A stretch of DNA of 20,538 nucleotides from Actinomycetota bacterium (GCA_003242605.1 QGUZ01000063.1:1-20538); one strand, 5' to 3'. Counted from the first letter of the stretch, positions 1 through 7,689 are shown. Numbers and translations: made by a program. Notes: generated from the letters alone by a model not told the origin.

Positions 1-848
1 ACGACCGAGCCGGCCATGAGGACGGTGGTGGGGACCTCGATGGCGCCGGCGAGCTGGGAGAGGCCGAGGCTGACGGTCCAGCGGTCGCGGTCCTCGACGA
101 GGAAGAGCAGGGCGAAGAGGAACTCGTTCCAGGCGATCATGAAGACGTACAGGCCGGTGGCCATGAGGGCGGGGAGCGACAGGGGGACGGTGACCCGCCA
201 GATCGTGGCGAGCGGGCCGCAGCCGTCGATCGCGGCGGCCTCCTCGACCGAGCGGGGCACGGTCTCGAAGTAGTTGCGGAGCATGTAGACCGTGACGGGC
301 AGCGTCTGGGAGATGTAGACCAGGGCGAGGCCCGCCAGCGAGCCGCGCAGGCCGAGCAGGCTGAACAGCACGAAGAGCGGGATCGCCAGCACGATCGGCG
401 GGAACAGGTAGACCGCGAGGAACAGGAAGTGGACCTGGCGGCGGCCGAAGAAGCGCAGCCGGGCCACCGCGTACGCGCCCGGGATCGAGATCAGCAGGGT
501 GAGCGCCACGGCCGCCACCGAGACGATCAGGCTGTTGCGGATGAAGACGCCGAAGCCCTGCCCGCCCTCCTCCTCGGGGGTCAGCACCTCGCGGTAGGTG
601 TCGAGGGTGATCTCGCCGGGCGGGACGAGCAGCGCCCCCGGGTCGAGGATGAGCGCCTGCACGTCGCGCAGCGACAGCAGCACCATGTAGCAGAACGGGA
701 ACGCGCACCCGACCACCAGGCCCGCGATGGTGAGCGGCCGCAGCAGCCGCAGCGCCGCACGCTCCACCCGGTCGCGGGTCAGGCGGCGGTACGGCCGGCG
801 CGGACGCGGCCGCCGTACGGCCCGCGCAGCACGAGGGCCGCCGGTCAT
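1..848 (-). CDS. Carbohydrate ABC transporter permease, MalG type (partial, C-terminus beyond the left edge)
   Basis: Inner-membrane permease subunit of a CUT1 sugar importer. It reads from an ATG at 848 and is still open at base 1, giving 282 codons; the family is usually 270-300 residues, so only a short C-terminus is missing. After a basic N-terminus of about 35 residues come hydrophobic helices near residues 40-60, 105-128, 140-165, 170-188 and 230-250. The permease EAA loop that docks on the ATPase is at about 201-227 (EEAAAIDG followed by the conserved Pro-containing stretch). The start overlaps the stop of the upstream permease by 4 bp (ATGA, 845-848), so translation is probably coupled. 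The substrate cannot be told from the sequence. No ATPase gene is visible next to it; in actinomycetes such importers often share one MsiK-type ATPase encoded elsewhere, which is inference here. Confidence 0.93.
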   Translation of the reverse strand, partial: MTGGPRAARAVRRPRPRRPYRRLTRDRVERAALRLLRPLTIAGLVVGCAFPFCYMVLLSLRDVQALILDPGALLVPPGEITLDTYREVLTPEEEGGQGFGVFIRNSLIVSVAAVALTLLISIPGAYAVARLRFFGRRQVHFLFLAVYLFPPIVLAIPLFVLFSLLGLRGSLAGLALVYISQTLPVTVYMLRNYFETVPRSVEEAAAIDGCGPLATIWRVTVPLSLPALMATGLYVFMIAWNEFLFALLFLVEDRDRWTVSLGLSQLAGAIEVPTTVLMAGSV

Positions 849-1792
849 TCGGCGCTCCGTTCCGGCCCGGCGAAGAAGCGCAGGTAGACGCCGAGGAACA
901 GGACGAGCACGAGCGCGAGCACCACGGCCTGGGCGGCGGAGGCGCCGATGTCGTCGCGCGCGGTGAGCAGGTTGTAGACGCGGATGCTCACCATCTCGGT
1001 GCCCGCGCCGCCGCCGGTGAGCAGGTAGACGTCGTCGAACTTGTTGAACGTGAACACGAACCGCAGCACCGCGAGCAGCGCGATCACCCGGGACAGCTGC
1101 GGCAGCGTCACGTACCGGAACCGCTGCAGCGGCGTGGCCCCGTCGACGAGCGCGGCCTCGTGCAGCTCGCGCGGCACCGCCTGGAGCCGGGCGAGCAGGA
1201 ACAGGAACGCGAACGGGAAGTACCGCCACGCCTCGAACGCGATCACCGTGAGCAGCGCGACCGGCACGGTGACCCCGAGCAGCTCGCCCTTCGCCTGGGT
1301 GAGGAACCCGACCGGCCGGTCCCAGCCGAGCAGCCGGACGCCGAGCTCGTTCACGATGCCGTACTGCGGGCTGAGCATCACCTGCCAGACGAACGCGGCG
1401 GCCACCACCGGCGCCACGTACGGCAGCAGGATCGCCGCCCGGACCAGGGTGCGGCCGCGCAGCGGGCCGTCGAGCGCGAGCGCGGCGGCCAGCCCGAGCG
1501 CGATCGACAGGAACGTGCCCGCCACCGTGTAGACCAGCGTGACCGCGAGGCCGCTCCAGAACCCGGGCTCGCCGAGCACGTACCGGAAGTTGTCGAGCGA
1601 GTACCGGCCGAACAGGCCCGTGTAGCGGATGTTGATCAGCCGGGCCTCCTGGAACGCGAGCATGACCGCCCACAGCAGCGGCAGCACGACCACGACGAGC
1701 GTGACCACGAGCGTGGGGGAGATCAGCGCCAGCCCGGTCCTGGCCTCCCGCCGCCGCAGGGTACGGCGGCGCCCATCGGCTCCCCGGCTCAC
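845..1792 (-). CDS. Carbohydrate ABC transporter permease, MalF type
   Basis: Partner permease of the CUT1 importer, 315 residues. I chose the GTG at 1792 because it overlaps the stop of the binding-protein gene by 4 bp (GTGA, 1789-1792) and gives a normal-length protein. A short basic N-terminus (RRRTLRRRE) is followed by membrane helices near residues 22-46, 82-108, 117-140, 170-200, 235-250 and 287-306. The EAA loop is at 209-233 (ELHEAALVDGATPLQRFRYV). The periplasmic loop between helices 1 and 2 carries the usual LDNFRYVL-type sequence. The reading frame stays open far upstream into the neighbouring gene in another frame, so a longer protein could be called by mistake; the hydrophobicity and the overlap argue for the short form. 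It would form a heterodimeric channel with the downstream MalG-type protein. Confidence 0.93.
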   Translation of the reverse strand: MSRGADGRRRTLRRREARTGLALISPTLVVTLVVVVLPLLWAVMLAFQEARLINIRYTGLFGRYSLDNFRYVLGEPGFWSGLAVTLVYTVAGTFLSIALGLAAALALDGPLRGRTLVRAAILLPYVAPVVAAAFVWQVMLSPQYGIVNELGVRLLGWDRPVGFLTQAKGELLGVTVPVALLTVIAFEAWRYFPFAFLFLLARLQAVPRELHEAALVDGATPLQRFRYVTLPQLSRVIALLAVLRFVFTFNKFDDVYLLTGGGAGTEMVSIRVYNLLTARDDIGASAAQAVVLALVLVLFLGVYLRFFAGPERSAE

Positions 1793-3168
1793 TCGCGGAT
1801 CCCGCGCTTGACCGCCGCCACGTCCCGCTGCGCCTGCGCCGCGGCCTGCCGCGGGGTGAGCGAGCCCTCCACGAGCGCGCTCAGCGCCCGCGGCACCGGC
1901 AGCTCGCCCATCACGGCGCCGACGAGCCTGCCGTGCCCCTGCTCGATGCCCCACCGCTCGATGTGGTCGACGCTCGCGCGCAGCCGGTCGAGCAGCTCGC
2001 GCGGGTAGACCTCGGCGAGCGGCCGGGTCCGGTCGACGCCCGCGGGCAGGCGGTCCCACGCGTCGGCGAACCGCCGCGGGTCGTCCCGGGTGCCGGTGCG
2101 GACCGGGATCTTGCCCTCGGGGGCCATGCCGAGCCACCGCTCGTAGCCCGCGTCCATCATGTACGTGACGAACCGCCGGGCCTTCTCCCGGTCGGCCTCG
2201 CGGGTGATCGCCCAGGAGACGATCTCGCCGTACCGGGCGGGCCGGTCGGCGTCGGGGCCGCGCAGGCCGGTGACCACGCCGGTGTGCCGGGCGAGCCAGG
2301 CGGGGTCGGCGCGGCACTCGGCGCAGCTCGGCAGCGTGTCGGAGCGCAGCCCGGCGAGCTCGTCGAGGATGAACGACGACCAGATCGCGATCGCCGCCTT
2401 CCCGGCGAAGTAGGTGGCCCGCACCGAGTCGACGCTCTGCGTGCCGGGCACCGAGTACCGGCGGGCGAGGTCGGCGTAGAACGCGAACGCCCGCTCGCAC
2501 CGGGCGTCGCCGATGGTGACCACCCCGTCCCGGCCGACCAGCGCGCAGCCATTGGCGAGCGCGACGTACTCGAAGGTCTGCGCGGTGAAGGTGTCCCGCG
2601 GCCCGACGGCGAGCGCGATGCCCGCCGTGCCGTCCCGGTGCAGCCGGGCCGCGGCGGTGCGCAGCCGCTCGTAGGTGTCGGGCGGGGCGAGTCCGGCGGG
2701 GGCGAACAGGTCGGTGCGGTAGAGGATGAGCTGGACCCAGGCGTCGCTCGGGACCGCGAGGAGCCGGCCGTCCGCCGAGCCGAGCTCGAGCGCCCGCCGC
2801 AGGAAGGTGTGCCTGCCGAGCTCGTCGACCACCCGGCCGGGGGTCTCGGTGTCGAGCAGGTCGTCCGCCCCCAGCCCCCGCCCCGGGGCGCGCGGGGGCG
2901 CGCCGATCCCGTCCGGGGGCCGCCCGGCCGCCGCCGCGGACCGCCCCACCCGGCTGAACTGGTCCTCGGGGACGCCGACGAGCCGTACCCGCACCCCGGT
3001 GCGGCGGGTGAAGGCGGCGGCGAGCTCGCGCTGCACGGCCATCCGGTCGGGGAGGTTCTCCTGCGTCCAGACCGTGATCGTGTCGCGGTCCTCGGCCTCC
3101 CCGCCGCATGCGGCGGCGAGCACGGCCGCGACGGCCGCCGCGAGCGCGGCGCTGAGTCGTTTCGGCAT
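1789..3168 (-). CDS. Extracellular sugar-binding lipoprotein (family 1 solute-binding protein)
   Basis: Lipid-anchored receptor that hands a sugar to the two permeases encoded downstream, 459 residues. The N-terminus is a lipoprotein signal: MPKR, an Ala/Val-rich core, and Cys21 after LAAA; mature protein begins CGGEAEDRD. The body shows the family pattern: DTITVWTQ at the start of lobe 1, an RRTGVRVRLV segment, a DLFAPAGL-type middle, FAGKAAIAIWSSF, and YGEIVSWAITREADREKARRFVTYM near the hinge. ATG 3168 is preceded by a G-rich Shine-Dalgarno stretch. A second in-frame ATG at 3198 also has a good GGAGG about 7 nt upstream and would add ten residues before the signal; I prefer 3168 because it gives a compact lipoprotein signal. 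A CAEC motif (Cys282, Cys285) in the mature domain is unusual for this family. Confidence 0.92.
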   Translation of the reverse strand: MPKRLSAALAAAVAAVLAAACGGEAEDRDTITVWTQENLPDRMAVQRELAAAFTRRTGVRVRLVGVPEDQFSRVGRSAAAAGRPPDGIGAPPRAPGRGLGADDLLDTETPGRVVDELGRHTFLRRALELGSADGRLLAVPSDAWVQLILYRTDLFAPAGLAPPDTYERLRTAAARLHRDGTAGIALAVGPRDTFTAQTFEYVALANGCALVGRDGVVTIGDARCERAFAFYADLARRYSVPGTQSVDSVRATYFAGKAAIAIWSSFILDELAGLRSDTLPSCAECRADPAWLARHTGVVTGLRGPDADRPARYGEIVSWAITREADREKARRFVTYMMDAGYERWLGMAPEGKIPVRTGTRDDPRRFADAWDRLPAGVDRTRPLAEVYPRELLDRLRASVDHIERWGIEQGHGRLVGAVMGELPVPRALSALVEGSLTPRQAAAQAQRDVAAVKRGIRE

Positions 3169-3248
3169 GCGTCCCCCCGCACACGTCGCCCCAGGCATGA
3201 ATACCCTCCGTGGGAAACCCATGGCACGGAGTGATCGCCTGGGTGCGC

Positions 3249-3299
3249 GGGGGGGCGGGGGGCCGCCCCCCGGGCCCGGGGCGGGCGACCCCCCGCCCC
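3249..3299. terminator. G/C-tract hairpins between the GNAT gene and the ABC operon
   Basis: Two inverted repeats lie side by side: six Gs at 3257-3262 pair with six Cs at 3266-3271, and GGGGCGGG (3278-3285) pairs with CCCGCCCC (3292-3299) around a 6-nt loop. They sit just past the stop of the minus-strand acetyltransferase gene, where a terminator is expected, and upstream of the ABC operon. No U-tract follows. The plus strand also has G-runs of 7, 6, 3, 4 and 3 that could fold as a quadruplex. Confidence 0.5.
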
Positions 3300-3414
3300 G
3301 CGCGACCGGCCACGGTCGCCCCGCCCCGCGGACGTCCCGCCGCGGTCCGGTGGGCGTGCGCTCACCGGTACGGCACGGCGGGGCGGCCGGGTGCGGAGGG
3401 GCCGGGGACGGGGA

Positions 3415-3993
3415 TCAGGACCGCTTCGACCGCTGGGCGAGCCACTCCTCGCGCGTGATCGCGTACTCGACCTCGCCGTGCTCGCTGCCGGGGATCGGCT
3501 CGTCCCACTCCAGGTGGAAGGTGCGGACGTGCCGCATGCCGAGCGCGGCCATGGTCGCGCGGGAGCCGGTGTTCACCGCCATCGTCTCGCCGAACACGCG
3601 GTTGAGGCCGAGGTCCTCGAAGGCGTACCGGAGCAGCTCCCCGGCGCCCTCGCTGGCGAGCCCCTGCCGCCAGTGGCGGCGCATGATCCGGTAGCCGATC
3701 TCGGCCTGGCCCTCCACCGGGCCCTGGTCGGGGCGGTGCGGCGGCTCCAGCGCCCACAGGCCGACGAACTCGCCGTCCACGAACCCGGCCCAGAAGCCGA
3801 GGCCGGGGGCGCGCTCGGCGACCGCGAGCCGTTCCCGATGGTCCTTCTCCACCTCCTCGCGGCTGCGGGGGCGGCCGTCGCCGAGCAGCCGCATCACCTT
3901 CGGGTCGGCGTCGAGCTCGACCTCGTGCTCCAGATGCTCATCCGACAGCGGGACGAGCTCGATGCGTTGGGTCTTCAGTTTTGCCTGGGCCAT
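3415..3993 (-). CDS. GNAT-family N-acetyltransferase, RimJ/RimL type
   Basis: Cytosolic acetyl-CoA-dependent acetyltransferase of 192 residues, normal for a single GNAT domain. The N-terminus has the RimJ/RimL-type opening (LKTQRIELVPLSDEH). The acetyl-CoA site is at about 97-132: AEIGYRIMRRHWRQGLASEG, with the Arg/Gln-x-x-Gly-x-Ala pyrophosphate-binding turn at RQGLAS (109-114). The segment after it (GLNRVFGETMAVNTGSRATMAALGM) is the usual motif B with the Asn-x-x-Ser/Ala-x-x-x-Met pattern near 141-153. ATG 3993 has a GAGGA about 9 nt upstream. It lies 58 bp downstream of the small membrane-protein gene in the same direction and could be read with it. The acetyl acceptor, whether a protein N-terminus, an amino acid or a small molecule, is not readable. 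Confidence 0.9.
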   Translation of the reverse strand: MAQAKLKTQRIELVPLSDEHLEHEVELDADPKVMRLLGDGRPRSREEVEKDHRERLAVAERAPGLGFWAGFVDGEFVGLWALEPPHRPDQGPVEGQAEIGYRIMRRHWRQGLASEGAGELLRYAFEDLGLNRVFGETMAVNTGSRATMAALGMRHVRTFHLEWDEPIPGSEHGEVEYAITREEWLAQRSKRS

Positions 3994-4051
3994 ACGTCGT
4001 ATCCTCGCCTACCCGCCCATAGCGGTGGGAGCGGGAAACGAAGGAAGATCG

Positions 4052-4492
4052 TCATTCCTTCACCCGGCGGCCCGCCCACCCGAGCGCGACCCGCTGGGCG
4101 AGCCACCCGAACGCGACGACGGCCGCGCCGAACGCGACGATCAAGGCCGCCAGGAGCCACAGCCGCCCGCCCTCGGCGAGCACGACGGCCTGCGCGTCGG
4201 AGATCCCGTTGCGGGCGCAGCCCAGCCCCGCGACCGCCGCGGTGACCCACCTGCCGCCGGTCCGGACCGCCCGCGGCGCGGCGGCGGTCGCCGCGGCCGG
4301 TACGGCCAGCAGCGCGAACAGGACCGCGATCGCGATCGTGCCCGGCCAGCTGAACTCCGCCGGATGCCCGACGGCGAGCCCGACCAGGCGCATCAGCACC
4401 CGGGTCGCGGCGCCCATCGCCACCCCCGCCACCAGCGCGGCCACCCCGGCCGCCACCGCCATGCGCACCACGCGCCGCTCCCGTACCCGCAT
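4052..4492 (-). CDS. Small multi-pass membrane protein of unknown function
   Basis: A 146-residue protein that I do not recognise. ATG 4492 follows a strong Shine-Dalgarno sequence (GGGAGGAG, 5-6 nt away). The N-terminus is very basic (MRVRERRVVR), then hydrophobic stretches cover about residues 11-40, 49-72, 82-92 (weak) and 111-138, so three or four membrane passes are likely with the N-terminus inside by the positive-inside rule. It ends in a basic tail (GRRVKE). The loop CARNGISDAQAVVLAEGG between the last two helices is the most polar part and might carry function. It starts 46 bp after the stop of the SGNH hydrolase gene and 58 bp before the GNAT gene, all on the same strand, so one transcript is plausible. 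No enzyme motif is visible. Confidence 0.75.
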   Translation of the reverse strand: MRVRERRVVRMAVAAGVAALVAGVAMGAATRVLMRLVGLAVGHPAEFSWPGTIAIAVLFALLAVPAAATAAAPRAVRTGGRWVTAAVAGLGCARNGISDAQAVVLAEGGRLWLLAALIVAFGAAVVAFGWLAQRVALGWAGRRVKE

Positions 4493-4538
4493 CCCCGCTC
4501 CTCCCGCCGGCCGGAGCTCCGTTATATCGGCGGCGGGG

Positions 4539-6107
4539 TCACTCGCGATATGGCAAAAATCGCCGTGCGTCCCGGAGCCGCGCATTCGTCTCGTCCTCCT
4601 GGTCGGCCACGGTCGGCGGGATGACGCTGCGCCGGTCCGCGTCGGGGGTGACCGCGTTCCAGGCGCGCCGCGGGTCGGGCACCCGGCGCAGCTGGGCACG
4701 GGAGAACCGCAGCACCGGCCTGCCCGGGACGCCGCCCGCCACCTTGATGAGCACCGAGCAGGAGACCGCCACGTCCTCCGGCCCCCGGCGCACCGGGTGG
4801 GTGGCGGGCCAGCCCGACCACGCCACGTCGGGCAGCCGCTCGCCGGGCCCGGTCTCCAGCGCACCGGCGATCATGCTCCAGCTGCGGTCCTCCCGGGCGA
4901 GCAGCAGCCGCGGGCTGTACGCCAGCCAGCCGGCGTGGGCGGAGACCTCCTGGGCGAGGTGGAACCGCAGCCAGTCGCCCACCGCCACGTCGGTGAGCGG
5001 CAGCAGGGCGGGCTCGGTGCGCAGCACGAACGTGGTGTCGTGGTACCCGGGGGTGATCTCCAGGACCTGCTTGGTGATGCCGTCCTCGACCACCGTGTAC
5101 GCCTCGACCCACGCGTCCCCGCTCTGCCGGCTGATCGACCAGCCGGTGGCGCAGTGCCCCTTCGCGCCCCAGCCGACCATCCCGGACGTGCCGGCGAACG
5201 CGCCGTTCGGCAGCAGGTTGCCGGGATCGGTGGGGTCCGTGCCGTACACGTTGTCCGCCCGGATCAGCGTGCGCAGGATCGGCAGCAGCGCCTGCGCCTC
5301 CGCCCAGGCGGCGGCCGGGCCGGGGTGCACCCCGTCCGCCGGGGCGACCTCCGGCAGCCAGTCGCCACCCGCGCCGCCGCGCGACCTCGGGTCCTCCAGG
5401 TAGACGTTGACGTCGGCGACGAGCACCCGCCCGCCGTGCCGGGCGCGGATCCAGTCGTTCACCCGCCGGCGGGTCGCGTACCGCACGTCCGACGCCTGGT
5501 CCGGGGTCGCCCACGCGGAGCGGCCGACCGCGCCGCGCGGCCGGATCGTGGTGACGATCACGATCGCGCCGGTGTCGGTGATCTCGCCGATCTGCCGCCG
5601 CAGGTTGTCCTGGATCATGCTCGCGGGCAGGTAGGAGTTGATGTCGTTGGTGCCCACCGACAGCAGCACCACGTCCGGCCGCATCGGGGCGACCTCCTCG
5701 GCCCACCGCCGCAGCGTGCCGGGGTTCTCCGGGGTCAGGAAGGTGAGGTGGTCGCCGGCGACCCCGTTGTTCGAGCCGCGGAGGAAGCGGCGGTGCCGGG
5801 CGTCCTCCGGATGGTGCCAGACGTCGTCGTTGTACGCCGGGAACAGCGTCTTCACCCAGGTCATCGCGCCCCGGGTACGCCGGTGCAGCTGGGCCGTGTC
5901 GCTGACCCGGGCGGACTCGGCGAACTGCGTGATCGAGTCGCCGAGCCGGGCCAGCTTCGGGCGCACCAGCCTGTGACCGTCCGCCGCCGGGAAGCGTTCG
6001 GCCGACGCCATGGGCAGGCCGGCCGTGCCGGCCGCGACCCCGGCCGCGAGGGCGTAGCGGAGGACGGCCCGGCGGGGGGTACCGGCCGGGGAGACACGGT
6101 CGATCAC
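4539..6107 (-). CDS. Exported SGNH/GDSL hydrolase with a C-terminal accessory domain
   Basis: Probable secreted ester hydrolase, 522 residues from GTG 6107. The N-terminus PRRAVLRYALAAG followed by PMASA looks like a twin-arginine-type signal. The SGNH blocks are in order: LGDSITQF with nucleophile Ser58, a block II Gly in SNNGVAGDH (about 112-120), SVGTNDI with Asn154, and ADGVHPG with Asp258 and His261. The catalytic domain ends near 285. About 235 further residues follow (from NLLPNGAF), rich in Trp and beta-prone stretches, which resemble a carbohydrate-binding or jelly-roll domain; I cannot name the family. An in-frame ATG at 6275 would add 56 Pro/Arg-rich residues before the signal, so I reject it. 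The Shine-Dalgarno for 6107 is weak (GGGA about 12 nt upstream). The substrate might be an acetylated polysaccharide or lipid; this is inference. Confidence 0.88.
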   Translation of the reverse strand: MIDRVSPAGTPRRAVLRYALAAGVAAGTAGLPMASAERFPAADGHRLVRPKLARLGDSITQFAESARVSDTAQLHRRTRGAMTWVKTLFPAYNDDVWHHPEDARHRRFLRGSNNGVAGDHLTFLTPENPGTLRRWAEEVAPMRPDVVLLSVGTNDINSYLPASMIQDNLRRQIGEITDTGAIVIVTTIRPRGAVGRSAWATPDQASDVRYATRRRVNDWIRARHGGRVLVADVNVYLEDPRSRGGAGGDWLPEVAPADGVHPGPAAAWAEAQALLPILRTLIRADNVYGTDPTDPGNLLPNGAFAGTSGMVGWGAKGHCATGWSISRQSGDAWVEAYTVVEDGITKQVLEITPGYHDTTFVLRTEPALLPLTDVAVGDWLRFHLAQEVSAHAGWLAYSPRLLLAREDRSWSMIAGALETGPGERLPDVAWSGWPATHPVRRGPEDVAVSCSVLIKVAGGVPGRPVLRFSRAQLRRVPDPRRAWNAVTPDADRRSVIPPTVADQEDETNARLRDARRFLPYRE

Positions 6108-6266
6108 AGCAGGATCATCCCAGGTCCGCGGAGGTGGTCCGGCCGTTTCCGCGGCAACCGCCCGCGCGGGCGGCCCCGGCCCGTACCGGGGCGCCGCCGG
6201 ACGGGGCGAAGCGGCCGGTGCGGTACGGCCCGGCGGGCGCGGCGACCCGGGAGATCCCCCGGCATG

Positions 6267-6318
6267 ATCCGGCAAAGAGATGCCCGGTCCACGGTGTATG
6301 CCGGATTGATCCCGGATC
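6267..6318. promoter_or_regulatory. Inverted repeats in the divergent region 6108-6364
   Basis: ATCCGGCA (6267-6274) is repeated inverted as TGCCGGAT (6299-6306), and next to it lies GATCCCGGATC (6308-6318), five bases each side of a central C. They sit between the divergent SGNH hydrolase and membrane-protein genes, 47-98 bp upstream of GTG 6365, where a regulator could act on both. I see no clear -35/-10 pair. Confidence 0.35.
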
Positions 6319-6364
6319 GCGGGGGTAGCCGGTGGGAGCCGCTCCGACCAGCCGGGAGGGAACT

Positions 6365-7198
6365 GTGGGCATCGACATCGGACAGAGTCTTGCGGACCTC
6401 TGGCGGACGATCGTGCTGTTCGTCCCCAGGCTGGTCGTCTTCGTGCTCATCCTGATCATCGGGTGGATCGTCGCCAAGGTACTCGAGAAGGTCGTCGACA
6501 AGGTCCTCGAACGGGTCGGCTTCGATCGCGCCGTGGAGCGCAGCGGCGTCGGCCGCGTGTTCGAGGGCGGCCGGTACGACGCGAGCAGCCTGATCGCGCG
6601 CATCGTGTTCTATGCGATCCTCCTGATCACGCTGCAGCTCGCGTTCAGCGTCTTCGGTCCCAACCCGGTCTCGAACCTGCTCACCGCGGTCGTGGCCTGG
6701 CTGCCGCTGGCCATCGTCGCGATCATCATTCTGGTGGTCGCGGGGGCGATCGCGGGCGCGGTGAAGGACATCATCACCGGCATGCTCGGCGGCACGTCGT
6801 ACGGCCGGTGGATCGGCGTGGCGGCCGCCGTGTTCATCTGGGCGCTCGGCATCATCGCCGCGCTCAACCAGGTCGGCATCGCCACCGCCGTCACCACCCC
6901 GATCCTGGTGACCGTGCTCGCCACCGTCGGCGCGATCATCGCCATCGGCGTCGGCGGCGGGCTGATCCGGCCCATGCAGCAGCGCTGGGAGCGCTGGCTC
7001 GGCCGTATCGAGGAACAGGCGCCGCAGATGCGGGCGCACGCCGAGGCCTACACCCGGGGCCGTCAGGACGCGGCCGAGAACGTCCCCGCCGCGGAGGAGA
7101 CGCCGGAGACGACCCACACGAGCACCACGCGTCCGGGGACGACCCCGGGGACGCCCGGAGCGACGCGGCGCCCCGGCGGGCGCGGCCCGGGCACCTGA
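6365..7198 (+). CDS. Multi-helix membrane protein related to the TM-helix part of small mechanosensitive channels
   Basis: 277 residues. GTG 6365 is preceded by GGGAGGG 4 nt away; a possible earlier start at 6332 lacks such a site. Hydrophobic helices fall near 15-39, 77-98, 105-133, 147-168 and 174-200. The pattern helix-amphipathic linker (EKVVDKVLERVGFDRAVERSGV)-helices with GAIAGAVKDIITGML is that of the conserved TM helix repeat family (Pfam TM_helix), often annotated as mechanosensitive ion channel. The soluble MscS beta domain is absent: the last helix is followed only by RPMQQRWERWLGRIEEQ and a disordered Thr/Pro/Gly-rich tail from about 240. It is therefore either a minimal member of the family or a protein with another membrane role. 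It is divergent from the SGNH hydrolase. Its stop codon is inside the first copy of a tandem repeat. Confidence 0.87.
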   Translation: MGIDIGQSLADLWRTIVLFVPRLVVFVLILIIGWIVAKVLEKVVDKVLERVGFDRAVERSGVGRVFEGGRYDASSLIARIVFYAILLITLQLAFSVFGPNPVSNLLTAVVAWLPLAIVAIIILVVAGAIAGAVKDIITGMLGGTSYGRWIGVAAAVFIWALGIIAALNQVGIATAVTTPILVTVLATVGAIIAIGVGGGLIRPMQQRWERWLGRIEEQAPQMRAHAEAYTRGRQDAAENVPAAEETPETTHTSTTRPGTTPGTPGATRRPGGRGPGT

Positions 7199-7282
7199 AC
7201 CAGGGCATCCGTACCAGGGCGGGCATCCGTACCACGGCACCTGTACCAGGGCACCGGACAGGGCACCTGAAAGGGCACCACA
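7189..7282 (+). repeat. Imperfect tandem repeat, unit about 14 bp
   Basis: Six to seven degenerate copies of GGGCAYCYGTACCA: 7189-7202, 7203-7216, 7221-7234, 7235-7248, then shorter copies at 7249-7260, 7261-7272 and 7273-7282. Two copies (7203 and 7221) are identical over 14 bases. The first copy contains the TGA stop of the upstream membrane-protein gene, so expansion seems to have begun at or run into the gene end. Confidence 0.75.
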
Positions 7283-7316
7283 CCCGCCGCGACCATCCGC
7301 CGCTCCTACCGCGACC

Positions 7317-7350
7317 GGGCCGGAGCCTCCGCACCTCGGGGCTCCGGCCC
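7317..7350. terminator. Bidirectional hairpin between convergent genes
   Basis: GGGCCGGAGCC (7317-7327) pairs perfectly with GGCTCCGGCCC (7340-7350) around a 12-nt loop. It lies between the 3' ends of the membrane-protein gene (plus) and the 103-aa gene (minus, stop at 7378). There is no U-tract, as is common for actinobacterial terminators. Confidence 0.65.
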
Positions 7351-7377
7351 CGCCATGCCCGGCTCCGCGGCGGCGGG

Positions 7378-7689
7378 TCAGGCGGGAAGCTCGTCGTCGA
7401 GGTAGCCGAGCTCGCGGGCGAGCAGGCAGATCGCGGTGAGGCGGAGGGTGGCGAAGTCGGGCTCGCCGGTGTAGGTCCAGTTGCGCTCGCGCAGCTCGTC
7501 GACGAAGCCGAGCAGGTAGTCGCCGAGGGTCTCCTCGGTGATCTCGATCGTCTCGCGCAGGGCCGCCACGTGCTGGTCCACCGCCGCGAGCAGGCCCGGG
7601 TGCCGTGGCAGCAGCGCGAGCTGCCGGGCGCCCACGGTCTCCATCACCCAGCGCAGCGGTGCGGCCGACCATCCCTCCGGGTAAAGCAC
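7378..7689 (-). CDS. Hypothetical protein, 103 aa, weakly reminiscent of DUF6401
   Basis: Small soluble, mostly helical acidic protein. I start it at GTG 7689 (LYPEGWSAAPLRW); the frame stays open upstream to 7848 but that part is Pro/Gly/Ala-rich and runs into the promoter-like region of the divergent gene, so I do not include it. The Shine-Dalgarno is poor (GGTGG about 7 nt away). The stretch PGLLAAVDQHVAALRETI recalls, from memory only, the DQH-x-x-A-x-R pattern of the DUF6401 proteins of actinomycetes; the rest (ETLGDYLLGFVDELRERNW, TLRLTAICLLARELGYL) forms two further amphipathic helices. No catalytic motif or membrane segment is visible. It is divergent from the D,D-peptidase and convergent with the membrane-protein gene, so it is probably a single-gene unit. 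Confidence 0.65.
   Translation of the reverse strand: MLYPEGWSAAPLRWVMETVGARQLALLPRHPGLLAAVDQHVAALRETIEITEETLGDYLLGFVDELRERNWTYTGEPDFATLRLTAICLLARELGYLDDELPA

Noticed and set aside
2860..2950. Possible compensated frameshift in the binding-protein gene, in a homopolymer-rich part (APPRAPGRGLGADD).
   Set aside because: The segment length matches the family and the frame continues cleanly; the odd residues alone do not prove an error.
845..3313. A single 822-residue minus-strand frame spanning the permease and the binding-protein gene.
   Set aside because: Its first 500 residues are Arg/Ala/Pro-rich and read the binding-protein gene in the wrong frame; only the last 315 form a permease, with a GTGA-overlapping start.
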